Below are positions 1-8,896 of a DNA stretch of 64,000 nucleotides, in pieces (within the stretch, counting starts at the first letter, position 1; each line of letters starts with the position of its first letter). Under the pieces are notes generated by a model. That model was not told where the DNA came from. It did not search any database and was given only the letters and a program-made list of their open reading frames with translations. Location of the stretch: assembly GCA_030433005.1 (NCBI GenBank), contig JAUILQ010000019.1, positions 1 to 64,000 of the forward strand. The letters are read 5' to 3'. The DNA comes from Alphaproteobacteria bacterium. GTDB lineage: Bacteria; Pseudomonadota; Alphaproteobacteria; Kiloniellales; DSM-21159. Made by a program: the position numbers and the translations under genes.

Positions 1-1
1 C

Positions 2-871
2 CCGCACGCGCCGCGCGAGCTCTGGGCCGCGTTCTGCGGCCGGCTGCGCCGGCGGCTCGCCGAGGTCGGCAAGGAGCGGTTCCTCCTGCTCGGCGAGGTC
101 TTCGACGGGAGCCCCGACGCGCTCGCGAGCTACGCGCAGCTCGACCAGCTCGACTCCGCGTTCGCGTTCGACCTCAAGGGCGAGCTGATCGACGGGGTGA
201 TCCTCGAGGGCCGCGCGCCGGCCACCGCGCTCGGCCCCCTCGGCGGCTACCGCGACCGCTTCCCGTCCTCGCCGCAGCCGAACGGCGTCGGCCTCGACCC
301 GTGGCAGGCGCGCGTCGCGTTCGCCGACAACCACGACGTCTGGCGCGTGCGCGGCGAGCTCGACGACCCCCTCGCCGCCGAGCTCGCGCTCGCGGTGGTC
401 TTCACCGTCGACGCGATCCCGGCGGTCTACTACGGCACCGAGCAGGACCTCGACGGGACCGAGCACCACCTCTCGCGCGAGCCGCTCTGGATCGAGCGCC
501 CGATCTTCGACACCACCGGCCCGACCTTCGCGTTCATCGCGCGCCTCGCCGCGATCCGCCGGCGCTCGCCCGCGCTGCGCTTCGGGTCGGTCACCGTGCG
601 CTTCGCGTCGACGACCGGCGGCCGCGACGAGGAGCCGGCCGAGGACGCGGGGCTGCTCGCCTACGAGCGCGAGCACGAGGGCGAGCGCGTGCTGGTCGTG
701 CTGAACGCCTCGATCGACGAGTCGAGCGCGTCCTTCGGCACCGGCTTCGGCGACGTCGACCGCCTCGCCGACGCGCTCGGCCGCGCGACCGCCCCGTGGG
801 TCGTCGGCGCGCGCGGCGAGCTGTCGATCCGCCTGCCGGGGCGCGCGGTGGTCGTGCTCGAGCCCGAGTGA
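2..871 (+). CDS. GH13 alpha-amylase-family glycosidase, 3' part only
   Basis: The frame is open from base 2 and ends at TGA 869-871, so the N-terminal part lies outside the window. Two GH13 signatures are visible: LLGEVFDG, which holds the general acid/base Glu (conserved region III), and FADNHD, which holds the transition-state-stabilising Asp (region IV). YYGTEQDL follows, then a C-terminal beta domain. Members hydrolyse or transfer alpha-glucans and related sugars; the substrate cannot be inferred from this fragment. Codon use favours CTC, GCG and TCG, whereas the rest of the window favours CTG and GCC. The gene sits directly against a truncated permease gene, with no spacer. It is therefore likely DNA from another organism, through an assembly join or, less likely, real transfer. 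Confidence 0.8.
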   Translation, partial: PHAPRELWAAFCGRLRRRLAEVGKERFLLLGEVFDGSPDALASYAQLDQLDSAFAFDLKGELIDGVILEGRAPATALGPLGGYRDRFPSSPQPNGVGLDPWQARVAFADNHDVWRVRGELDDPLAAELALAVVFTVDAIPAVYYGTEQDLDGTEHHLSREPLWIERPIFDTTGPTFAFIARLAAIRRRSPALRFGSVTVRFASTTGGRDEEPAEDAGLLAYEREHEGERVLVVLNASIDESSASFGTGFGDVDRLADALGRATAPWVVGARGELSIRLPGRAVVVLEPE

Positions 872-874
872 GCG
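866..874. other. Abrupt junction, probable contig chimera
   Basis: The glycosidase stop codon (869-871) and the last recognisable permease codons (Ser-Ala-Leu-Thr, read on the minus strand down to about 868) meet here. To the left, the minus frame continues only as Arg/Pro/Ala-rich shadow translation of the glycosidase. Codon preference changes at the same point. No inverted repeat, integrase or IS end is visible, which favours an assembly join over a mobile element. Confidence 0.65.
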
Positions 875-2378
875 CCGACATCACCGCGAAGTAGAGCAGG
901 AAGAGGTGGCCGCCCATGACGTCGATGCCGAGGTTGGCCATCACCGGCGCGACCAGCACCGCGGCCAGGATGTAGGCGCTCGGCGTCGGCATGCCGAGGC
1001 CGAGCAGCAGGGTCAGCAGGGCGGCCAGGACCAGCGAGACGAACTCGTTGGCGCCGGAGATCAGGAACACCAGGTTGCTGAACTTCGAGGCGAGGCCGGT
1101 CATGGTGATGCCGCCGATGACCAGGCCGGCGGCGGCGCAGGCGCCGGCGACCGAGACCATGCGCAGGCTGGTTTCGGCGAGGATCTCGAAGGCGGCGCGC
1201 GGCGTCAGGCGGGTCGCGCGGCGCAGCATCGAGACGACGATCACCGTCGCCGTGCCGTAGATCGCGGCATAGGTCGGCGTGTAGCCCTCGATCAGCGCCC
1301 AGGTGATGACCGCGAGCGGCACCAGGAACAGGCCGCCTTCGCGCAGCGTCGTGCGCAGCTTGGGGATCAGCCCGGGGTCCATGCCCTCCAGGCCGACGCG
1401 CTCGGCGCGCAGGTGCACCTGCAGGTAGATCGGCAGGTAGTAGAGCAGCGCCGGGATCAGCGCCGCGAAGGCGATCTCGACGTAGGGGATGCCGGTGTAC
1501 TCGGCCATGATGAAGGCGGCCGCGCCCATCACCGGCGGCAGCAGGCTGCCGCCGGTCGAGGCCGCGACCTCGACCGCGCCGGCGAAGGAGGCCTTGTAGC
1601 CCAGGCGCTTCATCATCGGGATGGTGACCGCGCCGGTGGTCACGACGTCGGAGGTCGGGCTGCCCGAGATCGTGCCGTAGAGCGCCGAGGAGATCACCGC
1701 GATCTTGGCCGGCCCGCCGCGCGAGCGGCCGGTCAGCGCCGAGGCCAGGTTGAAGAAGAAGTCGGCGCCGCCGGTCTTGGCCAGGGTCGTGCCGAACAGC
1801 ACGAACAGGAAGGCGTAGGTCGCCGCGACCCGGAGCGGCACGCCGAACAGGCCGTCGGTCGTGAAGACCATGATGTCGAGGAAGTGGCTGACCGAGATCT
1901 CGCCGTGCTGCAGCGGGCCGCTCAGGCGGTCGCCGAACAGGTTGTAGAGGATGAACAGCAGGACGATGACGGTCAGGCCGAGGCCGACGGTGCGCCGCAT
2001 CGCCTCGAGCGACAGCAGGATCACCAGGCAGCCGAAGGTGACGTCCCAGGTGCTCAGCGGATCGAGCAGGGTGATCCGCTCGGCGATCGTGTCCGACTGC
2101 AGCGAGAAGTAGACGCCGGTCGCCGCCGAGAGCGCCGCCAGGCCGAAGTCGGGCAGGCCGATCAGGCGCGCGTCCGAGGTCGCCTTGGGGCCGATCATCA
2201 GGAAGCTGAGGACCAGCATCAGCGACAGGAAGGTGATGGTCAGCGACAGCGCGTCGGTGTGCGACCAGCCGGCCGCGTAGACCGTCCAGACCGCGGTGCC
2301 GGCGGCGAAGACCTTGATCCCGAGCCCGAGCTTGCCGTCCGGGCGACGGCGCACGCCGGTGTCGAAGGCGACAGACAT
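872..2378 (-). CDS. TRAP transporter fused permease (TAXI type), C-terminus missing
   Basis: This is the integral membrane component of a tripartite ATP-independent periplasmic transporter in which the small (4-TM) and large (12-TM) subunits are fused, as is usual for TAXI systems. It has many hydrophobic segments and the large-subunit motifs SGSPTSDVVTTG and ASTGGSLLPPVMGAAAF, with GLGMPTPSAYILAAV near the end. Translation from ATG 2378 gives about 502 residues before homology stops at FAVMSALT; family members continue beyond this point, usually with a Pro-Pro pair next, so the C-terminal part is lost at the 870 junction. The TAXI receptor gene lies upstream on the same strand. Next to a phthalate-type operon, the likely cargo is an aromatic or dicarboxylic acid, which is an inference. 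Confidence 0.85.
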
Positions 2379-2554
2379 GAACGACAAGGCGAGAGATCCC
2401 CGATCACCACCGCCGGCCGGGGCCTTGGCCCGCGGCACGGCAGGAAGTCGGCGGCGGCCGTCGCGTGCCGGGGCGCGCAGCGGCCGACGCCGGGCGAAGG
2501 CGCGTCACCCCGGACCGGCCGCGCCCGCTCGGCGCGGCCGGTCCGGGCAGCGTC

Positions 2555-3553
2555 CTACTGCAGGCCCTTGGCCTTGTAGACCTCGGCCGCGGCGGGGTGA
2601 TAGGGCACCGCCTTGGCGCTGGCCATCAGCTTGGTGTCTAGCGGCGACATCGCCTTGTGCACGCCCTGCATCTGGGCGATCTGCTCGACCAGGGCGGTCG
2701 TCACGTCCTCGACCATCTGCGGATCGGCGTCGTCGCGCACGAAGAGCTGCGCGGAGACCGTCACCGTCAGCACGTCCTTGTCGTTCCACTCGTAGGCCGA
2801 GGCCGGGATGACGTACTCGTTGATCGCCCACTCCTCGGCCACCGCGTCGGCGGTCGCCTGGGTGATCGGGATCAGCGTGACGTCGATCGCCTGGGCCAGC
2901 TGCTGGATCGAGCGGTGGTTGATGAACAGCGAGTTGAGCAGGGCGTCGGCGCGGCGGTCGCGCATCATCTCGCCCTGCTCCTTGGAGGCCGCGAAGGTCA
3001 CGGAGCCGCCCCAGGATTCGATGTCCTCGATGCTGGCGCCGGCGGCCTCGAGCATCGATTCGCCGATCTGGCTGACGACGTTGCCGCGGCGGTTGAGCAG
3101 GATGTTGATCGGGATTTGCTTCGCCGCGATGTCCTCCATGGTCTTGATGCCACGCTCCTCGGCGAAGTCGCGGTTCATGATGAACTGCTCGGGCGCCCAG
3201 GTGTAGAGCACCGCCACGGTGCGCAGGTTCCGGATCGGCCCGCTGAATGGCTCTTCGCCCTTCATCGCCGCGGTCGCCTCGGCGTCGTGGACGATCGCGA
3301 GGTCGCACTTGTCCTGCTGCAGCAGCGCCACGTTGGCGAAGCCGCCGCCGGAGGTCTGGTAGGTCACGGTCGAGCCGGGCTTGTGGGCCTTCAGCGCGCC
3401 GTCGACGCCGGCGCCGAGCAGCGACCAGAGGCCGCCGGGGCTGGCGCCGCAGAGCGTCAGGTTGTAGTCGGCCTTGGCGGAGCCGGGCAGCGCCAGGGCC
3501 GTGCCCGCGGCGAGCGCCAGGGCGGCGAACAGGGACCGTCTGGTAGTGAGCAT
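2555..3553 (-). CDS. TAXI-family TRAP solute-binding protein
   Basis: A periplasmic receptor of 332 residues, the normal length for the family. A Sec signal peptide is clear at residues 1-28 (basic MLTTRRS, a hydrophobic stretch, then an AKA-type cleavage site). The mature protein opens with a short strand and a Gly-rich SPGGLWSLLGAG segment, followed by YQTSGGGFANVALLQ, both characteristic of TAXI receptors. It would deliver ligand to the permease encoded 176 bases downstream. Its promoter region (3554-3777) is shared with the divergent aldolase gene and contains one TTAGA-NN-TCTAA palindrome, so it is probably controlled with the catabolic genes. The ligand is not known; a phthalate-like acid is inferred from context. 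Confidence 0.88.
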   Translation of the reverse strand: MLTTRRSLFAALALAAGTALALPGSAKADYNLTLCGASPGGLWSLLGAGVDGALKAHKPGSTVTYQTSGGGFANVALLQQDKCDLAIVHDAEATAAMKGEEPFSGPIRNLRTVAVLYTWAPEQFIMNRDFAEERGIKTMEDIAAKQIPINILLNRRGNVVSQIGESMLEAAGASIEDIESWGGSVTFAASKEQGEMMRDRRADALLNSLFINHRSIQQLAQAIDVTLIPITQATADAVAEEWAINEYVIPASAYEWNDKDVLTVTVSAQLFVRDDADPQMVEDVTTALVEQIAQMQGVHKAMSPLDTKLMASAKAVPYHPAAAEVYKAKGLQ

Positions 3554-3646
3554 CGCGTGATTTCCTCCCGTTGGTTCCGTCGTCTCTTGGGGCCGCTTGG
3601 CGGCCGTTTTCTTGTCGACCCCGCTGCCTTCTTGCGAAGCATGATC

Positions 3647-3658
3647 TTAGAGGTCTAA
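3647..3658. promoter_or_regulatory. Putative MarR operator, copy 1
   Basis: TTAGAGGTCTAA is a perfect 5+5 inverted repeat with a 2-base spacer, lying in the divergent region between the TAXI receptor and aldolase genes. The same half-sites recur at 6507 and 6551. A MarR-type regulator is encoded inside the cluster, and MarR proteins commonly bind short, nearly perfect palindromes. Confidence 0.65.
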
Positions 3659-3777
3659 TTTTGAATACTGTAGCGAGCCGGCTTGATCCAAGTCAACGAC
3701 AGCTTGGCCGGCGCCGGCGTCGAAGCCTAGGGTCGGCCGGCTGCCGACGGCGCAACCGACTGCAATGAGGAGCGGCC

Positions 3778-4578
3778 ATGTGCGGGGCTGAGAGGGAAGC
3801 GGCGAGCCGGGGCGGGGCCTCGGCGTCGGTCGAGGACCGGGGCACGCCGGCGCCGGCGGCCGACCCGGCGCTGCTCGACGACCTGGTCGCGGCCAACCGG
3901 ATCCTGGCCCACTACGGCGTGGTCGACGCCTTCGGCCACGTCTCGCTGCGCCACGACAAGGACCCCGGGCGCTTCCTGCTGTCGCGCAACATGGCGCCTG
4001 GGCTGGTGACCCGCGAGGACATCGTCGAGTTCGACCTGGAGGGCGCGCCGGTCGACGCGCGCGGCCGTCGCGTCTATCTGGAGCGCTTCCTGCACGGCCA
4101 GATCTTCAAGGCGCGTCCCGACGTCCGGGCGGTGGTGCACAGCCACGCGCCCGACCTGCTGCCCTTCGGCCTGGTCGAGGGCGTCGAGCTCCGGCCGGTC
4201 TGGCACATGGCCGGCTTCCTCGGCGCCTTCGGCCGGGACTCGGTCCCGCTGTTCGAGATTCGCGACAGCGCGGGGCCGGCCAGCGACCTGCTGATCCGCG
4301 ACAACGCGCTGGGCGCCGCGCTGGCGGGCTCGCTGGGCGCGGCACCGGTGGTGCTGATGCGCGGCCACGGCGCGACCCTGGTCGGCGAGTCGCTGCCGGT
4401 CGCGGTGTTCCGCTCGGTCTACACCAAGATGAACGCCGACGTGCTGCTGCGCGCGCTGCCGCTCGGGGCGGTCACCTACCTGACGCCCGGCGAGGCCGAG
4501 GCGACGACCGAGACCAACGGCAGCCAGATCCGGCGCGCCTGGGAGCTGTGGAAGCGCGAGGTCGGGTCGGCGCCATGA
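3778..4578 (+). CDS. Class II aldolase/adducin-family protein (possible hydroxy-aromatic acid decarboxylase)
   Basis: The 266 residues carry the class II aldolase fold signatures: FGHVSLR near residue 50, VVHSHAPD (metal-binding His pair) and LMRGHGATLVG (third His region). Several members act as decarboxylases of dihydroxyphthalate or hydroxybenzoate-type acids rather than aldolases, and such genes occur in phthalate clusters. The ATG is preceded by AGGAG at 3767. Its stop overlaps the start of the MarR gene (ATGA at 4575-4578), so the two are translationally coupled. A second decarboxylase candidate of an unrelated family is present at 8897, so this enzyme may act on another intermediate. 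The substrate is unproven. Confidence 0.75.
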   Translation: MCGAEREAASRGGASASVEDRGTPAPAADPALLDDLVAANRILAHYGVVDAFGHVSLRHDKDPGRFLLSRNMAPGLVTREDIVEFDLEGAPVDARGRRVYLERFLHGQIFKARPDVRAVVHSHAPDLLPFGLVEGVELRPVWHMAGFLGAFGRDSVPLFEIRDSAGPASDLLIRDNALGAALAGSLGAAPVVLMRGHGATLVGESLPVAVFRSVYTKMNADVLLRALPLGAVTYLTPGEAEATTETNGSQIRRAWELWKREVGSAP

Positions 4579-5144
4579 CGGGCAAGCGCGGGCCGGCGAC
4601 GGAGCAGACCACCCAGGCGATCCTCGATCACTGGCGCGAAGCGGTGCCCGACGACCGCATGGCGCATCTGGTGCGCGACGCGGCGCGCGGCCTGACCCGG
4701 GCGCTGCAGCTGCGCCTCGCCGAGCACGGCGTATCCTTCGGCCACTGGTCGTTCCTGCGTATCCTCTGGGCCCGCGACGGCATCACCCAGCGCGATCTCT
4801 CGGTGCAGGCCGGCTTGATGGAGCCCACGACGCACTCGGCGGTGCTGCGCATGGAGGAGCTCGGCTACGTCACGCGCCGCCACCCCGAGGGCAACCGGCG
4901 CAAGCTGCACATCTACCTGACCGAGGAGGGGCGCCGCCTGGAGGGCGTGCTGGTGCCGCTCGCCGAGGAGGTCAACCGCCTGGCGCTCGAAGGCGTCCCG
5001 GCGAGCGACGTCGAGACGACGCGGCGGGTGCTGCTGACGATGATCCAGCAGCTCGCCGACGACGAGGCCGCGGCCCTGGGCCAGGGCCAGCGCATCCCCT
5101 CGACCCGGGCGCTCGGCCGGCGCCGCGCCGGCGACGGCAGCTAA
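4575..5144 (+). CDS. MarR-family transcriptional regulator
   Basis: The 189-residue protein has a winged helix-turn-helix core. The segment ITQRDLSVQAGLMEPTTHSA looks like the recognition region and GYVTRRHPEGNRRK like the wing (about residues 60-120), with helical dimerisation segments on both sides. It starts in a 4-base overlap with the aldolase gene, and its TAA overlaps the convergent Rieske gene stop. Regulators of this family in aromatic clusters usually repress until the substrate or its CoA ester binds. The three TTAGA-NN-TCTAA palindromes in the two promoter regions flanking this gene are the best candidates for its operators. Ligand and sign of regulation are not shown by sequence. 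Confidence 0.88.
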   Translation: MTGKRGPATEQTTQAILDHWREAVPDDRMAHLVRDAARGLTRALQLRLAEHGVSFGHWSFLRILWARDGITQRDLSVQAGLMEPTTHSAVLRMEELGYVTRRHPEGNRRKLHIYLTEEGRRLEGVLVPLAEEVNRLALEGVPASDVETTRRVLLTMIQQLADDEAAALGQGQRIPSTRALGRRRAGDGS

Positions 5145-6424
5145 CTCGCCTTGCGCTCGGCCTCGGCACCGCCGCCGAGCTCGCGCCAGTCGGTGGTCTT
5201 CGGCACGATGCCCTGGTAGCTGGCGATCTCGACCTGCGGCACGCGCGGCTCGGCCGTGCCGATCGCCGGCTTGCCGTCCTTGACCGCCTGCGCGGCCTCG
5301 ACCATCAGCCGCCGGAACTCGGTGATCGCGAGGTCGCTGGCGCCGAGCGTGTCCCGCGTGCGGTCGACGATCGGGCCCATCGAGACCCACATCGCGATGT
5401 CCTGGTTGGGGATGCCCTTGATGCCGGTGAAGTTGCCGGCGGCCATGGCCTGGCGGTCCTGGCCGAAGTCGTTCTCCAGGGTGCGCAGCGTGTTGTACTC
5501 GGCGTCGAGGTCGATGCCGACGCGGGTGTGGTTGAACTTCCGCCAGGTCTCCGTGTCCGGGCAGTCCTGGCCGCCCCAGGCGATGAAGTAGAAGGCCGTG
5601 GTGACGTCGTCGACCGGCACGATGACGCTGGCGACGTTGTAGGAGCTGTTCGGCGGGATCAGCGAGATGAAGGGTGCCACGTAGACCGTCATGCGGACGT
5701 AGTCGTGGGTCGAGGCGTTCTTGATCGGCCGGCGCAGCGCCGCGTAGCGGAAGCCGTAGGGCGTGCGCTCCGTCTGCAGCCGGGGCGACTTGTCCGTCGA
5801 GGGCCTGAGCCAGTTGCTCGAGGTCGCGCCGGCGCTCTCGACCCGCGCCGGCACCATGTCGGAGGAGTGCAGGCTCGAGGAATGCGCCGAATCGATCTGG
5901 CCCTCGGTGATCTGCGCCCAATTGGCCGGCACGCGGATCTTGAGGATCGAGACCTTGGTCTCCTCGTCGGGCGAGAAGGGCGGGCGCTCGAACTCCGGCA
6001 CGGCCTCGGGGTCGCCCATCCAGGCCCAGACGAAGCCGCCGGCCTCGCGGGTCGGATAGGCCTTGTGCTTGACCTTGTCCTTGAGCGGGCTCTCGGCCGG
6101 CTCGGACGACATCTCCAGCACGTTGCCCTCCACGTCCATTTTCCAGCCGTGGTAGAGGCAGCGCAGGCCGCACTCCTCGTTGCGCCCGTAGACCAGGGAG
6201 GCGCGGCGGTGCGGGCAGAGCTCGTCGAGCAGCCCGACCTTGCCCTCGCTGTCGCGGAAGGCGACGAGGTTCTCGCCGAACAGGCGCACGCGGACCGGCT
6301 TGCCGTCGGGCTCCGCGACCTCTTCGGAGAGCAGGGCGGGGACCCAGTGCTGGCGCATCAGCCTGCCCATCGGCGCGTCGCCCTCGACGCGGCAGAGCAG
6401 GTCGTTCTCTTCGGCTGTCAGCAT
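5141..6424 (-). CDS. pht3: Rieske non-heme iron oxygenase, phthalate 4,5-dioxygenase-type alpha subunit
   Basis: The 427-residue oxygenase carries a Rieske [2Fe-2S] motif (C70-x-H72 ... C89-xx-H92) and a mononuclear iron site in NWAQITEGQIDSAHSSSLHS, with H181 and H186 as ligands. Its layout follows the single-component alpha-subunit group that includes phthalate 4,5-dioxygenase and related O-demethylases. It would add both atoms of O2 to the ring to give a cis-dihydrodiol, taking electrons from the reductase encoded divergently at 6655. ATG 6424 is preceded by GGGAGGA. The dehydrogenase and decarboxylase genes nearby fit the pht/oph pathway and support a dihydroxylation role. The exact substrate (ortho-phthalate or a relative) remains an inference. 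Confidence 0.82.
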   Translation of the reverse strand: MLTAEENDLLCRVEGDAPMGRLMRQHWVPALLSEEVAEPDGKPVRVRLFGENLVAFRDSEGKVGLLDELCPHRRASLVYGRNEECGLRCLYHGWKMDVEGNVLEMSSEPAESPLKDKVKHKAYPTREAGGFVWAWMGDPEAVPEFERPPFSPDEETKVSILKIRVPANWAQITEGQIDSAHSSSLHSSDMVPARVESAGATSSNWLRPSTDKSPRLQTERTPYGFRYAALRRPIKNASTHDYVRMTVYVAPFISLIPPNSSYNVASVIVPVDDVTTAFYFIAWGGQDCPDTETWRKFNHTRVGIDLDAEYNTLRTLENDFGQDRQAMAAGNFTGIKGIPNQDIAMWVSMGPIVDRTRDTLGASDLAITEFRRLMVEAAQAVKDGKPAIGTAEPRVPQVEIASYQGIVPKTTDWRELGGGAEAERKAS

Positions 6425-6506
6425 GCGGTCCTCCCAGGCGGTGGACGGGCGCGTCCGGCGCGTTCGTTGCGAAGGCTTGGCGCGCACTCGAGTTCTGTTC
6501 GTGATT

Positions 6507-6518
6507 TTAGATATCTAA
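6507..6518. promoter_or_regulatory. Putative MarR operator, copy 2
   Basis: TTAGATATCTAA is a perfect inverted repeat between the divergent oxygenase and reductase genes. It shares half-sites with copies 1 and 3 and lies 83 bases upstream of the oxygenase start. Its centre is 44 bases from copy 3, about four helical turns, which would let two dimers bind the same DNA face. Confidence 0.7.
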
Positions 6519-6550
6519 GATCATTCCGTCAATCAGCTTGACCTCGCATG

Positions 6551-6562
6551 TTAGAGATCTAA
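6551..6562. promoter_or_regulatory. Putative MarR operator, copy 3
   Basis: TTAGAGATCTAA is a perfect inverted repeat 93 bases upstream of the reductase ATG. Both this copy and copy 2 are followed by GAT, giving an extended shared element (TCTAAGAT). Confidence 0.7.
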
Positions 6563-6654
6563 GATGTTTACCCCATGGGTCCGTGCCGCGCCGGAGAAAT
6601 GCGCGCCGGGATCCTGCGCCCTTTGGACGTGACGAGTGACCGGGAGGCCGGCCG

Positions 6655-7623
6655 ATGGCCGAGGATCCGATCGACGACGCCCTGCGCCCCCTCGTGGTGC
6701 GCAGCAAGACGCAGCTGACCTCCGACATCTGGCAGTTCGAGCTGGTCGATCCCGAGGGCGGCGAGCTGCCGCCTTTCGAGCCCGGCGCCCACGTCACCGT
6801 CGAGACCCCCTCGGGCGCGCGGCGCACCTACTCGATCAGCAACGACCCCGAGGAGCGCGAGCACTACGTCCTCGGCGTCAAGCAGGAGCGCGAGGGCCGC
6901 GGCGGCTCGACCAGCCTGATCGAGCAGGTCGGCGAGGGCGACCGCGTGGCGGTCTCCGAGCCGATCAACCGCTTCCCGCTGGTCGAGGCCGACGAGTACC
7001 TCTTCGTCGCCGGCGGCATCGGCATCACGCCGATCCTCTCGATGCTGCGCCAGGTGCGCCGCGAGGGGCTGGCGAAGTTCAAGCTGGTCTACTGCACGCG
7101 CAGCCCCGAGCTGACGGCCTTTCTCGAGGAGCTGCAGGCGCCCGAGCTCAAGGGCAAGGTCGTGATCCACCACGACGAGGGCGATCCCGACCGGGCCTTC
7201 GACTTCTGGGAGCTCTTCGAGAAGCCGGGCAAGGCCCACGTCTACTGCTGCGGCCCGCGCCCGCTGATGGAGGAGGTCAGGGCGGTCACCGGCCACTGGC
7301 CGGAGAGCCGGATCCACTTCGAGGACTTCGCCAGCGACGTCCAGGCGGTCAAGCCCGACGACAAGGCCTTCACGGTGCGCAACGCCGGGACCGGCGAGAC
7401 GGTCGAGATCCCGGCCGACGCGACGATCCTGGAGACCCTGCGCGCCCGGGGCCATCGCCTGCCCTCGTCCTGCGAGAGCGGCACCTGCGGCTCCTGCAAG
7501 ACCAGGCTGGTCGAGGGCGAGCCGGACCACCGCGACATGGTGCTGACCGACCGGGAGCGCGCCGACCACATCATGATCTGCGTCTCGCGCGCCGCCTCGG
7601 ACGAGCTGGTCCTGGAGTGGTGA
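6655..7623 (+). CDS. pht2: Phthalate dioxygenase reductase-type protein (flavin, NAD, [2Fe-2S])
   Basis: At 322 residues it matches the phthalate dioxygenase reductase class. An N-terminal flavin-binding barrel has the RTYSISN motif, a central NAD domain starts with VAGGIGITPI, and a C-terminal plant-type ferredoxin domain has the cluster ligands in SCESGTCGSCKT and a later ICVS Cys. It passes electrons from NADH through flavin and [2Fe-2S] to the Rieske oxygenase. GGGAGG precedes ATG 6655. It is the first gene of an operon whose next start overlaps its stop by 4 bases. Promoter control by the two palindromes upstream is likely. Confidence 0.87.
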   Translation: MAEDPIDDALRPLVVRSKTQLTSDIWQFELVDPEGGELPPFEPGAHVTVETPSGARRTYSISNDPEEREHYVLGVKQEREGRGGSTSLIEQVGEGDRVAVSEPINRFPLVEADEYLFVAGGIGITPILSMLRQVRREGLAKFKLVYCTRSPELTAFLEELQAPELKGKVVIHHDEGDPDRAFDFWELFEKPGKAHVYCCGPRPLMEEVRAVTGHWPESRIHFEDFASDVQAVKPDDKAFTVRNAGTGETVEIPADATILETLRARGHRLPSSCESGTCGSCKTRLVEGEPDHRDMVLTDRERADHIMICVSRAASDELVLEW

Positions 7624-8831
7624 GCGGCGACGGCAACGCGGGCGAAGCGCGCCGGGTCGGCCTGGGCGTCTGCGGCCTCGGCCGCGCCTTCATGCTGATG
7701 CTGCCGACCTTCCGGCGCGACCAGCGCTTCCGGCTGGTCGCCGCGGCGACGCCGAGCGCCGAGGGCCGGGCGCGCTTCGAGGCCGAGTTCGGCGGGCGCA
7801 GCCACGAGACCCTGGCGGCGCTCTGCGCCGATCCGGACGTCGAGGCGATCTACGTCGCCAGCCCGCACCAGTTCCACGCCGCGCAGGTCGCCGAGGCGGC
7901 GGCCGCCGGCAAGCACCTGCTGGTCGAGAAGCCGCTCGCGGTCAGCCTGGAGGACGGCAAGGCGATGGTCGCCGCGGCGCGCGCTGCCGGCGTCCACCTG
8001 ATCGTCGGGCCGAGCCATTCCTTCGACCGGCCGGTGCTCGAGGCGCGCGCGCTGATCGCCGGCGGCGCGCTCGGCCGGCCGCGCATGATCCAGGCCTTCA
8101 ACTACACCGACTTCCTCTATCGCCCGCGCCGCCCCGAGGAGCTGGTCACCGCCGAGGGCGGCGGCGTCGTGTTCAGCCAGGCTGTGCACCAGATCGACGT
8201 CGTGCGCCTGCTCGCCGGCGGCCGGGCGCGTTCGGTGCGGGCCTATACCGGCGACTGGGACCCGCAACGTCCGACCGAGGGCGCCTATTCCCTGCTGATG
8301 GACTTTGAGGACGGCGCCTTCGCCTCGCTCACCTACTCCGGCTACGGCCGCTTCGACAGCGACGCGTTCTGTGGCTGGGTCGGGGAGCTCGGCCACCGCA
8401 AGTCGCCCGAGGGCTACGGCAAGGCGCGCCGCATGCTGGCGGACGTCGAGGGCGCCGAGGCCGAGGCGGCGCTGAAGCGCACCCGCACCTACGGCGGCGC
8501 GGGCGCCGGGGGCGCCGAGCTGCCCTTGCCGGAGACCCACGAGCACTTCGGGCCGGTCATCGTCTCCTGCGAGCAGGCCGACCTGCGGCTGCTGCCCGAC
8601 CGGCTGGTGATCTACGGCGACGAGGCCGTCGAGGAGCGCCCGCTCCCGGCGCCGGAGATCCCGCGCCGAGAGGTCATGGACGAGCTCTGGGCGGCCGTCG
8701 TCGAGAACCGCCCGCCGGCGCACAGCGGCGCCTGGGGCCTGGCCTCGCTGGAGGTCTGCCACGCCATCCTGCGCTCGGCCGCCGAGCGCCGCGAGATCGC
8801 GCTCAGCCTGCAGGTGCCCTATGAGGGGTGA
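7620..8831 (+). CDS. pht4: Gfo/Idh/MocA oxidoreductase, probable cis-dihydrodiol dehydrogenase of phthalate degradation
   Basis: The protein has 403 residues. Its N-terminal Rossmann fold starts with GLGVCGLGRAF, and the family signature EKPLAVS follows near residue 105, then the Gfo/Idh/MocA C-terminal sheet domain. The 4,5-dihydro-4,5-dihydroxyphthalate dehydrogenase (Pht4/OphB) belongs to this family and re-aromatises the cis-dihydrodiol using NAD. Position between the oxygenase reductase and the dihydroxyphthalate decarboxylase homologue supports that assignment. It starts at GTG 7620 inside the reductase stop (GTGA), so translation is coupled. Alone, the family assignment would not identify the substrate. 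Confidence 0.75.
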   Translation: MSGDGNAGEARRVGLGVCGLGRAFMLMLPTFRRDQRFRLVAAATPSAEGRARFEAEFGGRSHETLAALCADPDVEAIYVASPHQFHAAQVAEAAAAGKHLLVEKPLAVSLEDGKAMVAAARAAGVHLIVGPSHSFDRPVLEARALIAGGALGRPRMIQAFNYTDFLYRPRRPEELVTAEGGGVVFSQAVHQIDVVRLLAGGRARSVRAYTGDWDPQRPTEGAYSLLMDFEDGAFASLTYSGYGRFDSDAFCGWVGELGHRKSPEGYGKARRMLADVEGAEAEAALKRTRTYGGAGAGGAELPLPETHEHFGPVIVSCEQADLRLLPDRLVIYGDEAVEERPLPAPEIPRREVMDELWAAVVENRPPAHSGAWGLASLEVCHAILRSAAERREIALSLQVPYEG

Positions 8832-8896
8832 GCGCGTCGGATAGCCGGCCCCGTCCGCGCCTCGAAACCAGACGAAGAACCGCCAGGGAGGAACCC

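Noticed and set aside
906-2579. Long plus-strand ORF opposite the TRAP permease
   Set aside because: Gln/Arg/Asp-rich shadow translation in a GC-rich gene; the minus strand holds a clear transporter.
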